Positions 17,913 to 27,061 of a stretch of 64,000 nt of DNA are shown piece after piece (position 1 is the stretch's first letter; every line of letters starts with the position of its first letter). Source of the DNA: Desulfotignum sp. (GTDB lineage: Bacteria; Desulfobacterota; Desulfobacteria; Desulfobacterales; Desulfobacteraceae). Made by a program: the position numbers and the translations under genes. The stretch covers positions 1 through 64,000 of the forward strand of contig JAABSO010000021.1 in NCBI GenBank assembly GCA_011390335.1, in the 5' to 3' direction. Under the pieces are notes generated by a model that was not told where the DNA came from, ran no database searches, and was given only the letters and a program-made list of their open reading frames with translations.

Positions 17913-19397
17913 GTGATAACTTTCCTGAATATGGACACAAACAGAAAAATCACAGATGAACACAAGGCAGCAAACTGGGATGCATCCACAGATGTGATCG
18001 TCATCGGCAGCGGTGCCGCCGGACTGTCCGCCGCCATCGAAGCCCGGCTGGCCGGGGCCTCTGTCATGGTGTTTGAAAAAATGCCGGCCACAGGCGGCAA
18101 CACCCGCATCAGCGACGGCGGGCTGTCCGCACCGGACAATTTCATGCAGAAGCGCCTGGGGGTGGTGGATTCACCCCAACTGTTCCACGATGACATCCTG
18201 CAGGCAGGCCTGGGACTCAACCACCCGGATCTGGTGGCGGTGTTTGCCCGGCATGCAGCAGAAGCCATTGACTGGATCTGGTCTCTGGGGGTACGGTATA
18301 CCGGCCGCCTGGATCAGTTCGGCGGGCATTCCGTGCCCCGGACTGTCACCATTAAACACAACGCCGGTCATAAAATCATCAAGGCCCTGACAACCAGATG
18401 CGATCAGCTGGGTGTTCCCATACACACCCGCCATACCCTGGCGCGTCTGGTCACCGGGAACAGCAAAAGGGTCACGGGCGTATGCCTGTCCTGCAAAACA
18501 TCGGCATCTGCCAGTACATCGGACCCTAAAACAGATATCAGCGCCGGCCGCATCCGGCATATTCGTGCAGACCGGGCCGTGGTGCTGGCCACCGGGGGTT
18601 TCGGCAGTGATGTCGCTTTCCGCACCTGCCAGGCCCCCCGCCTGGATGAGACCATCGGCACCACCAACCACCAAGGCGCCACAGCCGAAGGGTTGACCGC
18701 AGCCCTGAAGATCCATGCCATGCCCCTCCACCTGTCCTGGATCCAGCTGGGTCCCTGGGGATGCGCCGACGAAACCGGATACGGAAAAGGGGCCCGGTTC
18801 GCCTCTTACAGTGTATTTCCCGCCGGTATCCTGGTTGATCCGGCCACCGGCTCCCGTATTGTCAATGAATGGGCCGACCGCAGACAGAGAAGCGATGCCA
18901 TCCAGAAAACCGGCCATGCCTGCATCGGGATTGTGGATGACCAGGGAGCCAAAAAAGAGTATGATAGTCTCAGATCCTGCCTGAAAACCAGCAAAGTCAG
19001 ACAATTTGACACCCTTGCCGATCTGGGTGCTGAATGCAACATGCCTTTCGGAAGCCTGGAGCAGACAGTGGCGGATTACAATCTGTGGACAGGGCAGCAC
19101 CGTCCCGACCGGTTCGGCAAACGGCCGAAAAAACACACCATCCCCCTGGATGCGCCGCCTTTTTATGCCGTCCGTCTCTGGCCCAAGGTTCACTATACCC
19201 CGGGGGGCCTGCACATCGACACCCATGCCCGGGTGATGGACCTCTCCCACCACCCCATTTCCGGCCTTTTTGCCGCCGGTGAGGTCACGGGCGGCATCCA
19301 CGGCGCCGGCCGGCTGGGGGGATGCGCCCTGACCGAATGTATCGTGTTCGGCCGCATCGCCGGTCAAAATGCCGCCGCCATCCCACCCGGCCCCTGA
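17913..19397 (+). CDS. FAD-dependent oxidoreductase, fumarate reductase/flavocytochrome c type
   Basis: The product has 494 residues from GTG 17913, or 488 from ATG 17931. It has the FAD fold motif IVIGSGAAGLSAAIEA and the EKMPATGGNTRIS loop. GGHSVPRT and GLHIDTHARVMD, and the C-terminal GGIHGAGRLGGCALTECIVFGRIAG are also typical of the fumarate reductase/urocanate reductase/3-ketosteroid dehydrogenase group. No heme CxxCH motif or signal peptide is present, so it is a cytoplasmic member that needs a separate electron donor, plausibly the HdrA/HdrD-like pair upstream. The substrate may be an enoate or enone; the following thioesterase gene hints at an acyl substrate. The start codon is uncertain. 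Confidence 0.8.
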   Translation: MITFLNMDTNRKITDEHKAANWDASTDVIVIGSGAAGLSAAIEARLAGASVMVFEKMPATGGNTRISDGGLSAPDNFMQKRLGVVDSPQLFHDDILQAGLGLNHPDLVAVFARHAAEAIDWIWSLGVRYTGRLDQFGGHSVPRTVTIKHNAGHKIIKALTTRCDQLGVPIHTRHTLARLVTGNSKRVTGVCLSCKTSASASTSDPKTDISAGRIRHIRADRAVVLATGGFGSDVAFRTCQAPRLDETIGTTNHQGATAEGLTAALKIHAMPLHLSWIQLGPWGCADETGYGKGARFASYSVFPAGILVDPATGSRIVNEWADRRQRSDAIQKTGHACIGIVDDQGAKKEYDSLRSCLKTSKVRQFDTLADLGAECNMPFGSLEQTVADYNLWTGQHRPDRFGKRPKKHTIPLDAPPFYAVRLWPKVHYTPGGLHIDTHARVMDLSHHPISGLFAAGEVTGGIHGAGRLGGCALTECIVFGRIAGQNAAAIPPGP

Positions 19398-19470
19398 TAT
19401 TGCAGCGGACCGGAACCACCAGGCGCCCCCCTTTTTTCCAACAACAACCTTCTGCAGAGGAACAAAATCC

Positions 19471-19893
19471 ATGGCCAGAATCTCACTTTCCATGCCCGGC
19501 ACTTATGCCTATGCAACCGAACTGAATGTCCGAATCCAGGATATTAATTACGGCAACCATGTGGGGCATGATGCCTTCATCTCCCTGTTGCATGAGGCCA
19601 GGATACGGTTCTTCAACCACCTGGGATACTCGGAAACCGATATCGAAGGCTGCGCCATGGTCATCTCAGACCTGGCAGTGGTCTACAAGGCCCAGGCCCT
19701 GCACCGGGACAGACTCACATGTGAAATCGCAGCAAAAGAGTTCAACAAATACGGGTGTGACATATTCTACCGGATGACCCATGCCAGGAAAAACACCCTG
19801 ATCCTTGAAGCCAAAACCGGCATCGTGTTTTTCAATTACCGTGAAAACAAAGTCACCCGGATGCCCCGGGCGTTTGCCAAGGCTGTCTCATAA
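19471..19893 (+). CDS. Hotdog acyl-CoA thioesterase (4-hydroxybenzoyl-CoA thioesterase/YbgC-like)
   Basis: This 140-residue single hotdog domain has the motif DINYGNHVGHDAFISLLHEARIRFF. The Asp/Asn-Tyr-GN-H pattern matches the 4HBT class, where an aspartate (INYGNHVGHD) performs hydrolysis. ATG 19471 is preceded by GCAGAGGAAC and lies 73 bases after the flavoprotein stop, so it may be the last gene of the Hdr-flavoprotein operon. The frame extends further upstream but only over the end of the flavoprotein gene. It likely releases a free acid from a CoA ester made or consumed by that pathway. Confidence 0.8.
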   Translation: MARISLSMPGTYAYATELNVRIQDINYGNHVGHDAFISLLHEARIRFFNHLGYSETDIEGCAMVISDLAVVYKAQALHRDRLTCEIAAKEFNKYGCDIFYRMTHARKNTLILEAKTGIVFFNYRENKVTRMPRAFAKAVS

Positions 19894-19901
19894 CGCCTTT
19901 C

Positions 19902-20418
19902 TCAGGCTGCCATCCACACCACTGCCCCCACCAGTAGACAGGCGATGAAACCAAGAGGGATGGTGCAGCGGAGAATGGTCCCTTCCCTGCCCACTGCCCC
20001 CGCCATGGCGGTGGCCAGGGCCACCTTGAAAGGCGATGAGATGGAGCCCAGTGAACACCCCACAGCCAGGGCGCCGGCCAGCCAGACCGCAGAAGTCCCC
20101 AGCAGGTCGGCAGCCTGGACCTGCAGCTGGCCGAACAGCATCAGTGAGGCCACTCCGTACCCGGTCAGAAAGGTGCCCATAGGCGGAAAACAACGGCCGG
20201 AACGTAACGGTGTGAACCGGGATCAAACGGACCTGGAAAATGATCCGCTCAAAGGTCAGATCCTTTAATGCCGGAAGAACGTTCACTGATAACAGGCAGA
20301 CCACCAGGCAGACAAATCCCCAGATGGACAGTTCCAGGGCGGACCGTCCCAAAACCACAGCCAAAACCGTTAACAGCAGTACAGGTGTCCAACTCAGGAG
20401 AAACAAGCCCATATCCAT
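19902..20418 (-). pseudogene. lctP: Remnant of an L-lactate permease (LctP family)
   Basis: Reading on the minus strand, ATG 20418 with a strong GGAGAGGAGA site starts MDMGLFLLSWTPVLLLTVLA, the N-terminus of a LctP-type permease. After about 75 residues the similarity stops and the frame drifts into non-protein-like sequence. From 20180 down to 19902 a different frame encodes the last 92 residues of the family (GTFLTGYG, LGSISSPFKVALATAMAGAVGREG). The normal protein has about 550 residues, so roughly 350-400 central residues are deleted and the junction is frameshifted. The gene is non-functional. It lies after dapF on the same strand. Confidence 0.75.
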
Positions 20419-20482
20419 TTGCGTTCATCTCCTCTCCGATCATGTGTCATGCAGCCTTACTGCCCACCGATCAGGTCCTGGT

Positions 20483-21340
20483 TTATACCCGGATAACGCC
20501 TTCAAACACCAGGCGGGCCGGCCCGGTTTTAAACAGGTGATTGGTTTTTTTGTCCCAGAAAATTGACAGATCCCCGCCGTCCAGAATTACGGTGGCGCGA
20601 TTCCCTGTCCGGCCGGTGAGATGGGCCGCCGTAAGGGCCGCGCAGGCACCGGTACCGCAGGCCAGGGTCATGCCTGCCCCCCGCTCCCACACCTTCATTT
20701 TCAATGTCTGGTGATCCATCACCTGGATGAACTCCACATTGGTTTTTTCCGGAAACCGGGAATGGATCTCCAAAGCCCTGCCCTGTTTTTTGACATCCAC
20801 ATCAGAGAGGTTTTCCACAAACACCACGGCATGGGGATTTCCCACGTTCATCACCGTGGCGGTCACCTGTTGTCCATCACCCATGTCTATAATCTCTTCA
20901 ACAGCGGTGTCTGCATCACTTACAAAGGGAATTTTTCTGCATGCAAGAACCGGCACCCCCATATCCACCATCACAGAGGTCACCTGGTTGTCTGCATCCA
21001 CATCCACCCGGGGAATAACCGTACCTGCGGCTGTTTCCACACGGATCTGTTTTTGGGAAAGGATCTTTTTTTCATACAGGTATTTGGCAAAACAGCGCAT
21101 ACCGTTGCCGCACATGCCGGCCTCAGACCCGTCTGAATTGTAGATCACAAACCGGATATCATGATCCGCAGCGGTGCAAACCAGGATAATCCCATCCCCG
21201 CCGATACCAAAATGCCGGTCACACAGTTTTTTTGCAAGCCGGGGATACGGCATGCACCCGGCAATGGATCTATCTCGGTCATCCATGACAATAAAATCAT
21301 TGCCAAGTCCTTCCATTTTTGAAAACGCGATCTCTGTCAT
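20483..21340 (-). CDS. dapF: Diaminopimelate epimerase
   Basis: The enzyme converts LL- to meso-diaminopimelate for lysine and peptidoglycan synthesis. Both catalytic cysteines are visible, in GSEAGMCGNGMRC and in TLACGTGACA. Other family blocks are present: KMEGLGNDFIVMD at the N-terminus, NPHAVVFVE, and WERGAGMT. The length (285 residues) is normal. ATG 21340 (MTEIAFSKM) sits after AAAGGG; a GTG three codons upstream is less likely. It is downstream of rnd on the minus strand, separated by a short tandem-repeat stretch, and upstream of the lctP remnant. Confidence 0.93.
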   Translation of the reverse strand: MTEIAFSKMEGLGNDFIVMDDRDRSIAGCMPYPRLAKKLCDRHFGIGGDGIILVCTAADHDIRFVIYNSDGSEAGMCGNGMRCFAKYLYEKKILSQKQIRVETAAGTVIPRVDVDADNQVTSVMVDMGVPVLACRKIPFVSDADTAVEEIIDMGDGQQVTATVMNVGNPHAVVFVENLSDVDVKKQGRALEIHSRFPEKTNVEFIQVMDHQTLKMKVWERGAGMTLACGTGACAALTAAHLTGRTGNRATVILDGGDLSIFWDKKTNHLFKTGPARLVFEGVIRV

Positions 21341-21394
21341 ACACAGCACCCTTTAATATTTTCCTTTACACATCCTTCTCTGCTGCCTGCCACC

Positions 21395-21422
21395 AGCTAA
21401 CAGCTAAGAGCTAACAGCTAAC
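21395..21422. repeat. Four tandem 7-bp units (AGCTAAC/G)
   Basis: Four head-to-tail copies of AGCTAAC (the second copy is AGCTAAG) lie between dapF and rnd. The last copy supplies the stop codon of rnd. This looks like slipped-strand expansion; no function can be assigned. Confidence 0.8.
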
Positions 21423-22551
21423 TGCACCGTGCCAGGGTATCTAAAATAGCCTCTCCCAGGGCATCCTTCTGCCAGTTACGCAAGACACCCATGGCATCCA
21501 GTTCTGTCATGGTGGCGGGTTTTTCCTGGGCCAGGTCCGTAATGGTGCTGTTGTTGAACAGAAATCCCGGTTCCATGCCCAAAGATACGCTTTTCTTTTC
21601 CCGCAGTTTTTTCAGGGCTTTGATGCGGTCCATGACCGCCGGGGTTTTCCTGGGCATCACTGTTCTGGGATAGGACGGCAGTTCCCGGTGGGGAAGGGCC
21701 ATGGCACCGGCAATGGCCTTTTGGCACAATTCCCCGTACATCTGTGCCTGGCGTTTGCTCAGCATTTTTTTTGCCACCATTTCCTGTGCAGATGCGGGCC
21801 GGGTGGTTGCCATGGACAGCAAAGACTGGTTGGACATAATTTTAAACAAAGGCACATCTTTTTTTTCAGCCATGTCCATGCGCACTTTCAGCAGATTTTC
21901 CAGTACAGCCAGGCTGCGGTTGTCCAGCTTGCCTGCGCCTTTGAATTTTTTAAAAAAAGGCGGTGCATGGTTGTCTTCATACCGCACCAAAGCCTGGGCC
22001 TCACACTCCTCTTTTGCCCAGTGCAGGCGGTCCATGGCTGCAAGGCTGTCAACCAGCCTGCCGTGCAGGGCGATAAGATAGGCCACATCCCCCACGGAAT
22101 AGGCAACCATGTCTGATTTCAGGGGGCGTTTGGACCAGTCCTGTTTCTGGAATTTTTTATCCACATACACATCGAAATGGTCTTTGAGAAGGGCTGCCAG
22201 GCCCCGCTCCCGGACATTGAGAAACCGGCAGGCAATTTCCGTATCAAACAGATTTTCAATCCTGGCGCCCATTTCCCGGTCAAGGCTTCTGACATCAAAA
22301 TCCGCCCCGTGGAACACCTTGATGATATCGGGATTTTCCAGCACTTGCACAAAAGGGGAAAAGTTGTCAATGGTAAACGGATCCACCAGAAAGGCCTCAT
22401 CACAGGTGGCGATCTGGATCAGGCAGATCTTTTCCTTAAAGGAATGCATGGAGTCAGCCTCCAGATCCACCCCGATGATGGTGTGTTTGCAAATTTGGGC
22501 ACAGGCTTGCACCAGATCCGCGTCAGACTCGATAAAGGTAAATTGCAGCAT
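21418..22551 (-). CDS. rnd: Ribonuclease D-like 3'-5' exoribonuclease
   Basis: This 377-residue protein has a DEDD exonuclease domain in its first 190 residues: GVDLEADSMHSF (DxE), FHGADFDVRSLD, and YSVGDVAYLIALH with the last metal ligand. HRDC-type helical domains follow (about 205-290 and again near the C-terminus). RNase D trims the 3' ends of tRNA and other small RNAs. The length matches E. coli Rnd. The stop codon lies inside the AGCTAAC tandem repeat. The gene diverges from thrS, with 70 AT-rich bases between the start codons. Confidence 0.88.
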   Translation of the reverse strand: MLQFTFIESDADLVQACAQICKHTIIGVDLEADSMHSFKEKICLIQIATCDEAFLVDPFTIDNFSPFVQVLENPDIIKVFHGADFDVRSLDREMGARIENLFDTEIACRFLNVRERGLAALLKDHFDVYVDKKFQKQDWSKRPLKSDMVAYSVGDVAYLIALHGRLVDSLAAMDRLHWAKEECEAQALVRYEDNHAPPFFKKFKGAGKLDNRSLAVLENLLKVRMDMAEKKDVPLFKIMSNQSLLSMATTRPASAQEMVAKKMLSKRQAQMYGELCQKAIAGAMALPHRELPSYPRTVMPRKTPAVMDRIKALKKLREKKSVSLGMEPGFLFNNSTITDLAQEKPATMTELDAMGVLRNWQKDALGEAILDTLARCS

Positions 22552-22621
22552 CTTTTCCCTTGATTGTTGGCAGTTCTTTATTTAAAATCTTTATTTTTAT
22601 ATCTAAAACCTATTAAATACA

Positions 22622-24544
22622 ATGGAAAATAAGATGGTAACCATAACATTTCCAGACAATACTATAAAGCAGTTTGAAGAATTTCCCACAGGCATGGATG
22701 TCGCAGAAAGCATTTCCAAAGGGTTTGCCAGAAACTGCGTGGCCATGAAAATCGGTGACCAGCTTTTGGATCTCAGCCGGGCTGTCAAAACAGATACCCG
22801 GATCAATTTCATTACAGTGAACGATGACCAAGCCCTGGAGATGCTGCGCCATTCTGCTGCCCATGTCATGGCGGAAGCTGTTTTAAATCTGTTTCCCGAT
22901 GCCAGACTGACCATCGGCCCTGTGGTGGAAGAGGGATTTTATTATGACATTGACATGCCCCCTGTTTCCGAAGATGACTTGGGAAAAATCGAAGCTGAGA
23001 TGCAGAAAATCATCAAGGCCAAAACCACGTTTGAACGCCGGGTGGTGTCCAGAGAAGAGGCACTGGAAATTTTCAAAGACAACCCCTTTAAGCTGGAACT
23101 GATCAATGAGCTTGCCGACCAGGAGATCTCCCTTTACAAAAACGGAAAATTCATAGATTTGTGCCGGGGCCCCCACATCCCCCACACCGGGATGATCAAG
23201 GGCATCAAGCTCATGAAAATATCCGGTGCCTACTGGCGGGCGGACCAGTCCAGGGAGCAGCTCCAGCGCCTTTACGGCACCGCGTTTTTTGACAAGAAAA
23301 AACTCAACCAGTACCTGCATCTCATTGAAGAAGCCAAAAAAAGGGACCACCGCAAGCTGGGCACCCGGCTGGACCTGTTCTCCTTTCATGATGAAGCCCC
23401 GGGCATGGCCTTTTTTCACGCCAAAGGCATGGACATGTGGAATGCCCTTTTGGATTACTGGCGCCAGACCCACCGGGCCGCCGGATATGTGGAAACCAAA
23501 ACCCCGGTCCTGCTCAACCGCAAACTGTGGGAAAAAAGCGGGCACTGGGACAACTACCGGGAAAATATGTACACATCGGTCATTGATGACGAGGAATATG
23601 CCATCAAGCCCATGAACTGTCCCGGTGGCATGATCCTGTTCAAGACCCGGTCCTGTTCCTACCGGGACCTGCCGCTGCGGGCCGGGGAGGTGGGCCTGGT
23701 CCACCGCCATGAACTGTCCGGTGCCCTGTCCGGCCTGTTCCGGGTCCGGTCATTCCACCAGGATGATGCCCATATTTTCATGACCCCGGACCAGATCGAG
23801 ACAGAAGTCCTGGGGGTGCTGCATCTTTCAGAAAAAATCTATCAGCAGTTCGGCCTTACCTTTCACCTGGAACTGTCCACCCGGCCGGAAAAATCCATCG
23901 GCACGGACGACCAGTGGGAACAAGCCACCAGCGGCCTGGAAAGGGCCTTGAAGCAATACGGACAGGAATACATTATCAATGAAGGGGACGGGGCGTTTTA
24001 CGGCCCCAAGATCGACATCCATATCAAAGATGCCCTGGGAAGGACCTGGCAGTGCGGCACAGTGCAGCTGGACATGGCCCTGCCGGAACGCTTTGACCTG
24101 ACCTACAAGGGCAAAGACAATGAAAAGCACCGGCCCATCATGATCCACCGGGTGATCTACGGCTCCATGGAGCGGTTCTTCGGCATCCTGGTGGAGCATT
24201 TTGCCGGCAGGTTCCCTTTGTGGCTGGCCCCGGTACAGGCCGTGATCCTGCCCATCACCCAGGACCTGAACGCGCATGCCGATGTTGTGAGAAAAGAGGT
24301 GGATGCGGCAGGCATCCGATGCGAGGTGGACCTGCGCAACGAAACCCTGAAAAAGAAGATCCGGGAAGCCCAGGTCAATTATGTCCCGTTGATCATCACC
24401 ATCGGCGAAAAGGAAAAAGAGAGCCAAACCCTGTCAGTGCGCACCCTGGACGGCAAGGTGAAGATGGGGATTTCCATGGAGGAGTTTGTCACTCCGGTCC
24501 TGGGCCATATCAAAGAACGGATCCTGGATGACATTGTTCTATAG
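22622..24544 (+). CDS. thrS: Threonyl-tRNA synthetase
   Basis: The product has 640 residues with the canonical order: TGS domain (1-65), editing domain with HSAAHVMAEAV and the later YWRADQSREQLQRLYG, and class II catalytic core (motif 2 HRHELSGALSGLFRVRSFHQDDAH). The motif 3 region near residues 505-515 (PIMIHRVIYGSMERFF) precedes the anticodon-binding domain (WLAPVQAVILPI...). The zinc ligands include the Cys of KPMNCPGG. ATG 22634 (MVTITFPDN) is an alternative start four codons in and resembles many family N-termini. No T-box leader is visible in the 70-base upstream gap. Confidence 0.95.
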   Translation: MENKMVTITFPDNTIKQFEEFPTGMDVAESISKGFARNCVAMKIGDQLLDLSRAVKTDTRINFITVNDDQALEMLRHSAAHVMAEAVLNLFPDARLTIGPVVEEGFYYDIDMPPVSEDDLGKIEAEMQKIIKAKTTFERRVVSREEALEIFKDNPFKLELINELADQEISLYKNGKFIDLCRGPHIPHTGMIKGIKLMKISGAYWRADQSREQLQRLYGTAFFDKKKLNQYLHLIEEAKKRDHRKLGTRLDLFSFHDEAPGMAFFHAKGMDMWNALLDYWRQTHRAAGYVETKTPVLLNRKLWEKSGHWDNYRENMYTSVIDDEEYAIKPMNCPGGMILFKTRSCSYRDLPLRAGEVGLVHRHELSGALSGLFRVRSFHQDDAHIFMTPDQIETEVLGVLHLSEKIYQQFGLTFHLELSTRPEKSIGTDDQWEQATSGLERALKQYGQEYIINEGDGAFYGPKIDIHIKDALGRTWQCGTVQLDMALPERFDLTYKGKDNEKHRPIMIHRVIYGSMERFFGILVEHFAGRFPLWLAPVQAVILPITQDLNAHADVVRKEVDAAGIRCEVDLRNETLKKKIREAQVNYVPLIITIGEKEKESQTLSVRTLDGKVKMGISMEEFVTPVLGHIKERILDDIVL

Positions 24545-24584
24545 TTATCCCCCGTGCCGGGCAGGTTCCCTGAACAGCCCGGCC

Positions 24585-25841
24585 ATGCCCTTGAAACGCG
24601 CCCTGTTTTCACGGGTGCCTGCAACCCGCATCGAAGTGGACCTGGATGCCATTGCCCACAACACCCGGGTGCTGCACCAGGCCTGCACACCGAACACCTC
24701 TCTTATGGCTGTGGTCAAGGCCAATGCATACGGACACGGGGCTGTTCATGCGGCACAGACCGTTCTGTCCCACGGGGCTGATTTTCTGGGGGTTGCCCGC
24801 ATGTCTGAAGCCGTTCAGCTGCGGGAAGCCGGAATCCAGGCCCCTATCCTGGTATTCGGCGACACCCAGCCGGCCCGGGCCGTGCAGGCCGCCGGGCTGG
24901 GCATCCGGGTCACCCTCACAGGGATTGATGCGGCAAAAGCCCTCAATGCCGCAGCCAGGACTGCCCGCACCATTGTCACTGCCCACATCAAGATCGACAC
25001 CGGCATGGGACGGCTGGGGCTGTGCCCGGGCCTGGACATGTCCAAAACCCTGGCAGACCTTACATCCATGATGCAGATGGACAACCTGGCCATTGAAGGG
25101 ATCTATACCCATTTTGCCAATGCCGATGCTGTGGATTCAACCCATGCAAAACAGCAGCTGGCCCTGTTCACACAAGTCCTGGACAGGCTGGATGCCGACA
25201 ACCTTCTGCCCGAATTCATCCATGCCGCCAACAGCGCCGCCACCCTGACACTGCCCCAGAGCCATTTCACCATGGTCCGGCCCGGCATAGCCCTTTACGG
25301 GCTGTGCCCGGGCCCTGGAGTCGAGAGCACAGATCTTACTCCGGCCTTGTCCATTATATCCACCATCACCCAGGTAAAACAGGTGCCAAAAGGGTTTGCC
25401 GTATCCTATGGAAGCACCCATGTCACGGACCGGCCCACCGCCATTGCCACCGTCCCGGTGGGATATGCGGACGGCTATTCCCGGCTGCTTTCCGCAAAAG
25501 CCCACATGCTGGTGAGTGGGCAGCGGGCACGGGTGACCGGCCGGGTGTGCATGGATTTTACCATGATCGATGTGGGCCGTATCCCGGATGCGGCTTTCGG
25601 CGACGAAGTGGTGGTGCTGGGAACCCAGGGGAATGAAACCGTTTCAGCCGATGCACTGGCAGATATCATAGGCACCATCAATTACGAGGTGGTGGCCGGT
25701 CTCACCAGCCGGCTGCCTGTTTATTACCGCAAACAGGCCATTGACGTTCCCCGGCATACGCCTGATCCCGAAAAACAACCACATCCCGGAAACATCCCTG
25801 AAAATGACAGGGAAAGTTCAGAAAGGCCATCGCACCCATGA
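24585..25841 (+). CDS. alr: Alanine racemase
   Basis: This PLP enzyme interconverts L- and D-alanine. Lys45 in AVVKANAYGHG binds the cofactor. The C-terminal beta domain has SYGSTHVTDRPTAIATVPVGYADGYSR and GRVCMDFTMIDVG, including the expected catalytic tyrosine. The product has 418 residues from ATG 24585, somewhat long because of a Pro/Glu/His-rich tail of about 30 residues. The frame is open back into thrS; starts inside thrS lack a ribosome site, and the family N-terminus (TRIEVDLDAIAHN) supports 24585. The next gene (CapA-like) overlaps its stop by four bases. Confidence 0.9.
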   Translation: MPLKRALFSRVPATRIEVDLDAIAHNTRVLHQACTPNTSLMAVVKANAYGHGAVHAAQTVLSHGADFLGVARMSEAVQLREAGIQAPILVFGDTQPARAVQAAGLGIRVTLTGIDAAKALNAAARTARTIVTAHIKIDTGMGRLGLCPGLDMSKTLADLTSMMQMDNLAIEGIYTHFANADAVDSTHAKQQLALFTQVLDRLDADNLLPEFIHAANSAATLTLPQSHFTMVRPGIALYGLCPGPGVESTDLTPALSIISTITQVKQVPKGFAVSYGSTHVTDRPTAIATVPVGYADGYSRLLSAKAHMLVSGQRARVTGRVCMDFTMIDVGRIPDAAFGDEVVVLGTQGNETVSADALADIIGTINYEVVAGLTSRLPVYYRKQAIDVPRHTPDPEKQPHPGNIPENDRESSERPSHP

Positions 25842-27061
25842 CACCTGATTTCAACTGGGACAAAGGTGTCTGGGATTCCGGCCGAACCCTTGAACGTATA
25901 AGGGTGTGCATTGCCGGGGACTGGGCCCCCATCCGCAACTTTGCACCCATCATGGCACAGGATCCGGCAGCTGTTTACGGCGATCTTTTTGACCGCCTCA
26001 ACGCCGCCGACCTGAAGATCTTCAACCTCGAAGCCCCCCTGGCCCGCACCGGCACCCTGGCGGTGAAAAGCGGGGCCGCCTTCCGGGCAGATCCCGGCCA
26101 TGCCGCAGCCTTGGAAATATTGTCCGTGGATGCGGTCACCCTGGCCAACAACCATATCTGGGACTGCGGCCTGCCGGGGTTCGACCAGACCCTGGAAACC
26201 CTGGCACACCACGGAATCCGATGGACCGGTGCCGGGCGGAACCTGGCCGTGGCCGCCACCCCCCTGGTTCTGGAAAAAAACAACCTGAAGATCGGCATTC
26301 TCAACTTCAGTGAGGGGGAAGACCTCACCTGTGCCACCCCCCAGGCCCCCGGTGTCATGGGATGGGAACCGGCCCTGATGGAGGCACAGATACAAAACCT
26401 GCGCAGCACCGTGGACCTGGTTGTGGTGATCGCCCACTGCGGCATAGAATACATGCCGTTTCCGCCCCCCTATGTGACAACTGCGTTCCAGAACCTGGCA
26501 GCAGCCGGGGCTGACCTGGTGGTGGGCCACCACCCCCATGTACCCCAGGGGCTCCAGATCCACAAAAACACCCCCTTGTTTTACAGCCTGGGCAATTTTG
26601 TGTTTTTCCAGCCCACAGATCTTTTGTTCCGCAAACTGGGGTTTGTCCTGTTCGCCGAACTGGATTGCCAGGGCATGGCAGGCCTGGAGATGGTGCCTTA
26701 TCAGATCCATGACCAGGGGTTAAGGAGCCTGACCCCAAAAGAAAAACACCATTTTTTCACCGCCTTCAGACAGGTGTCCAGACAGATCAACACCTCCGGG
26801 GGCCAAAAGCAGGCCTGGCATGCCCTGATTCAGTATTATGCCGCCCATATGCTGGAACCGGAACTGGCAGCCATTTTCGACAAACTGAAAACAGATCCCC
26901 CCAAAGGGGCTGCCATGTTCAGAAACCGGCTCACAACCCTGCAGCACAAAGCACTGCTCACAGACACCATGACCCGGATCATGGCAAACCGCCTGGATGA
27001 CGTTTCCTTTCGGGCAAAGACCCTCATCCGTGAATGGATGACCCGGAAAACCGGTAAATGA
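25838..27061 (+). CDS. CapA/PgsA-family putative metallophosphatase
   Basis: This 407-residue protein shows the CapA (poly-gamma-glutamate synthesis) motifs in order: FNLEAPLAR, TLANNHIWDCGLPGFDQTLETL, AHCGIEYMPFPPP, VGHHPHVPQG and FYSLGNFVFF. These are calcineurin-like metal-binding positions. Unlike classical PgsA it lacks a transmembrane anchor, and it has a 110-residue C-terminal extension. The ATG overlaps the alr stop (ATGA), and its own stop overlaps the next ATG. It is therefore tightly embedded in a racemase/ligase operon that points to D-amino-acid peptide metabolism. The exact reaction is unknown. Confidence 0.8.
   Translation: MTPDFNWDKGVWDSGRTLERIRVCIAGDWAPIRNFAPIMAQDPAAVYGDLFDRLNAADLKIFNLEAPLARTGTLAVKSGAAFRADPGHAAALEILSVDAVTLANNHIWDCGLPGFDQTLETLAHHGIRWTGAGRNLAVAATPLVLEKNNLKIGILNFSEGEDLTCATPQAPGVMGWEPALMEAQIQNLRSTVDLVVVIAHCGIEYMPFPPPYVTTAFQNLAAAGADLVVGHHPHVPQGLQIHKNTPLFYSLGNFVFFQPTDLLFRKLGFVLFAELDCQGMAGLEMVPYQIHDQGLRSLTPKEKHHFFTAFRQVSRQINTSGGQKQAWHALIQYYAAHMLEPELAAIFDKLKTDPPKGAAMFRNRLTTLQHKALLTDTMTRIMANRLDDVSFRAKTLIREWMTRKTGK

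Noticed and set aside
22552..22621. T-box leader before thrS
   Set aside because: Only 70 AT-rich bases separate thrS from the divergent rnd gene, too short for a T-box, and no specifier or antiterminator stem is visible.
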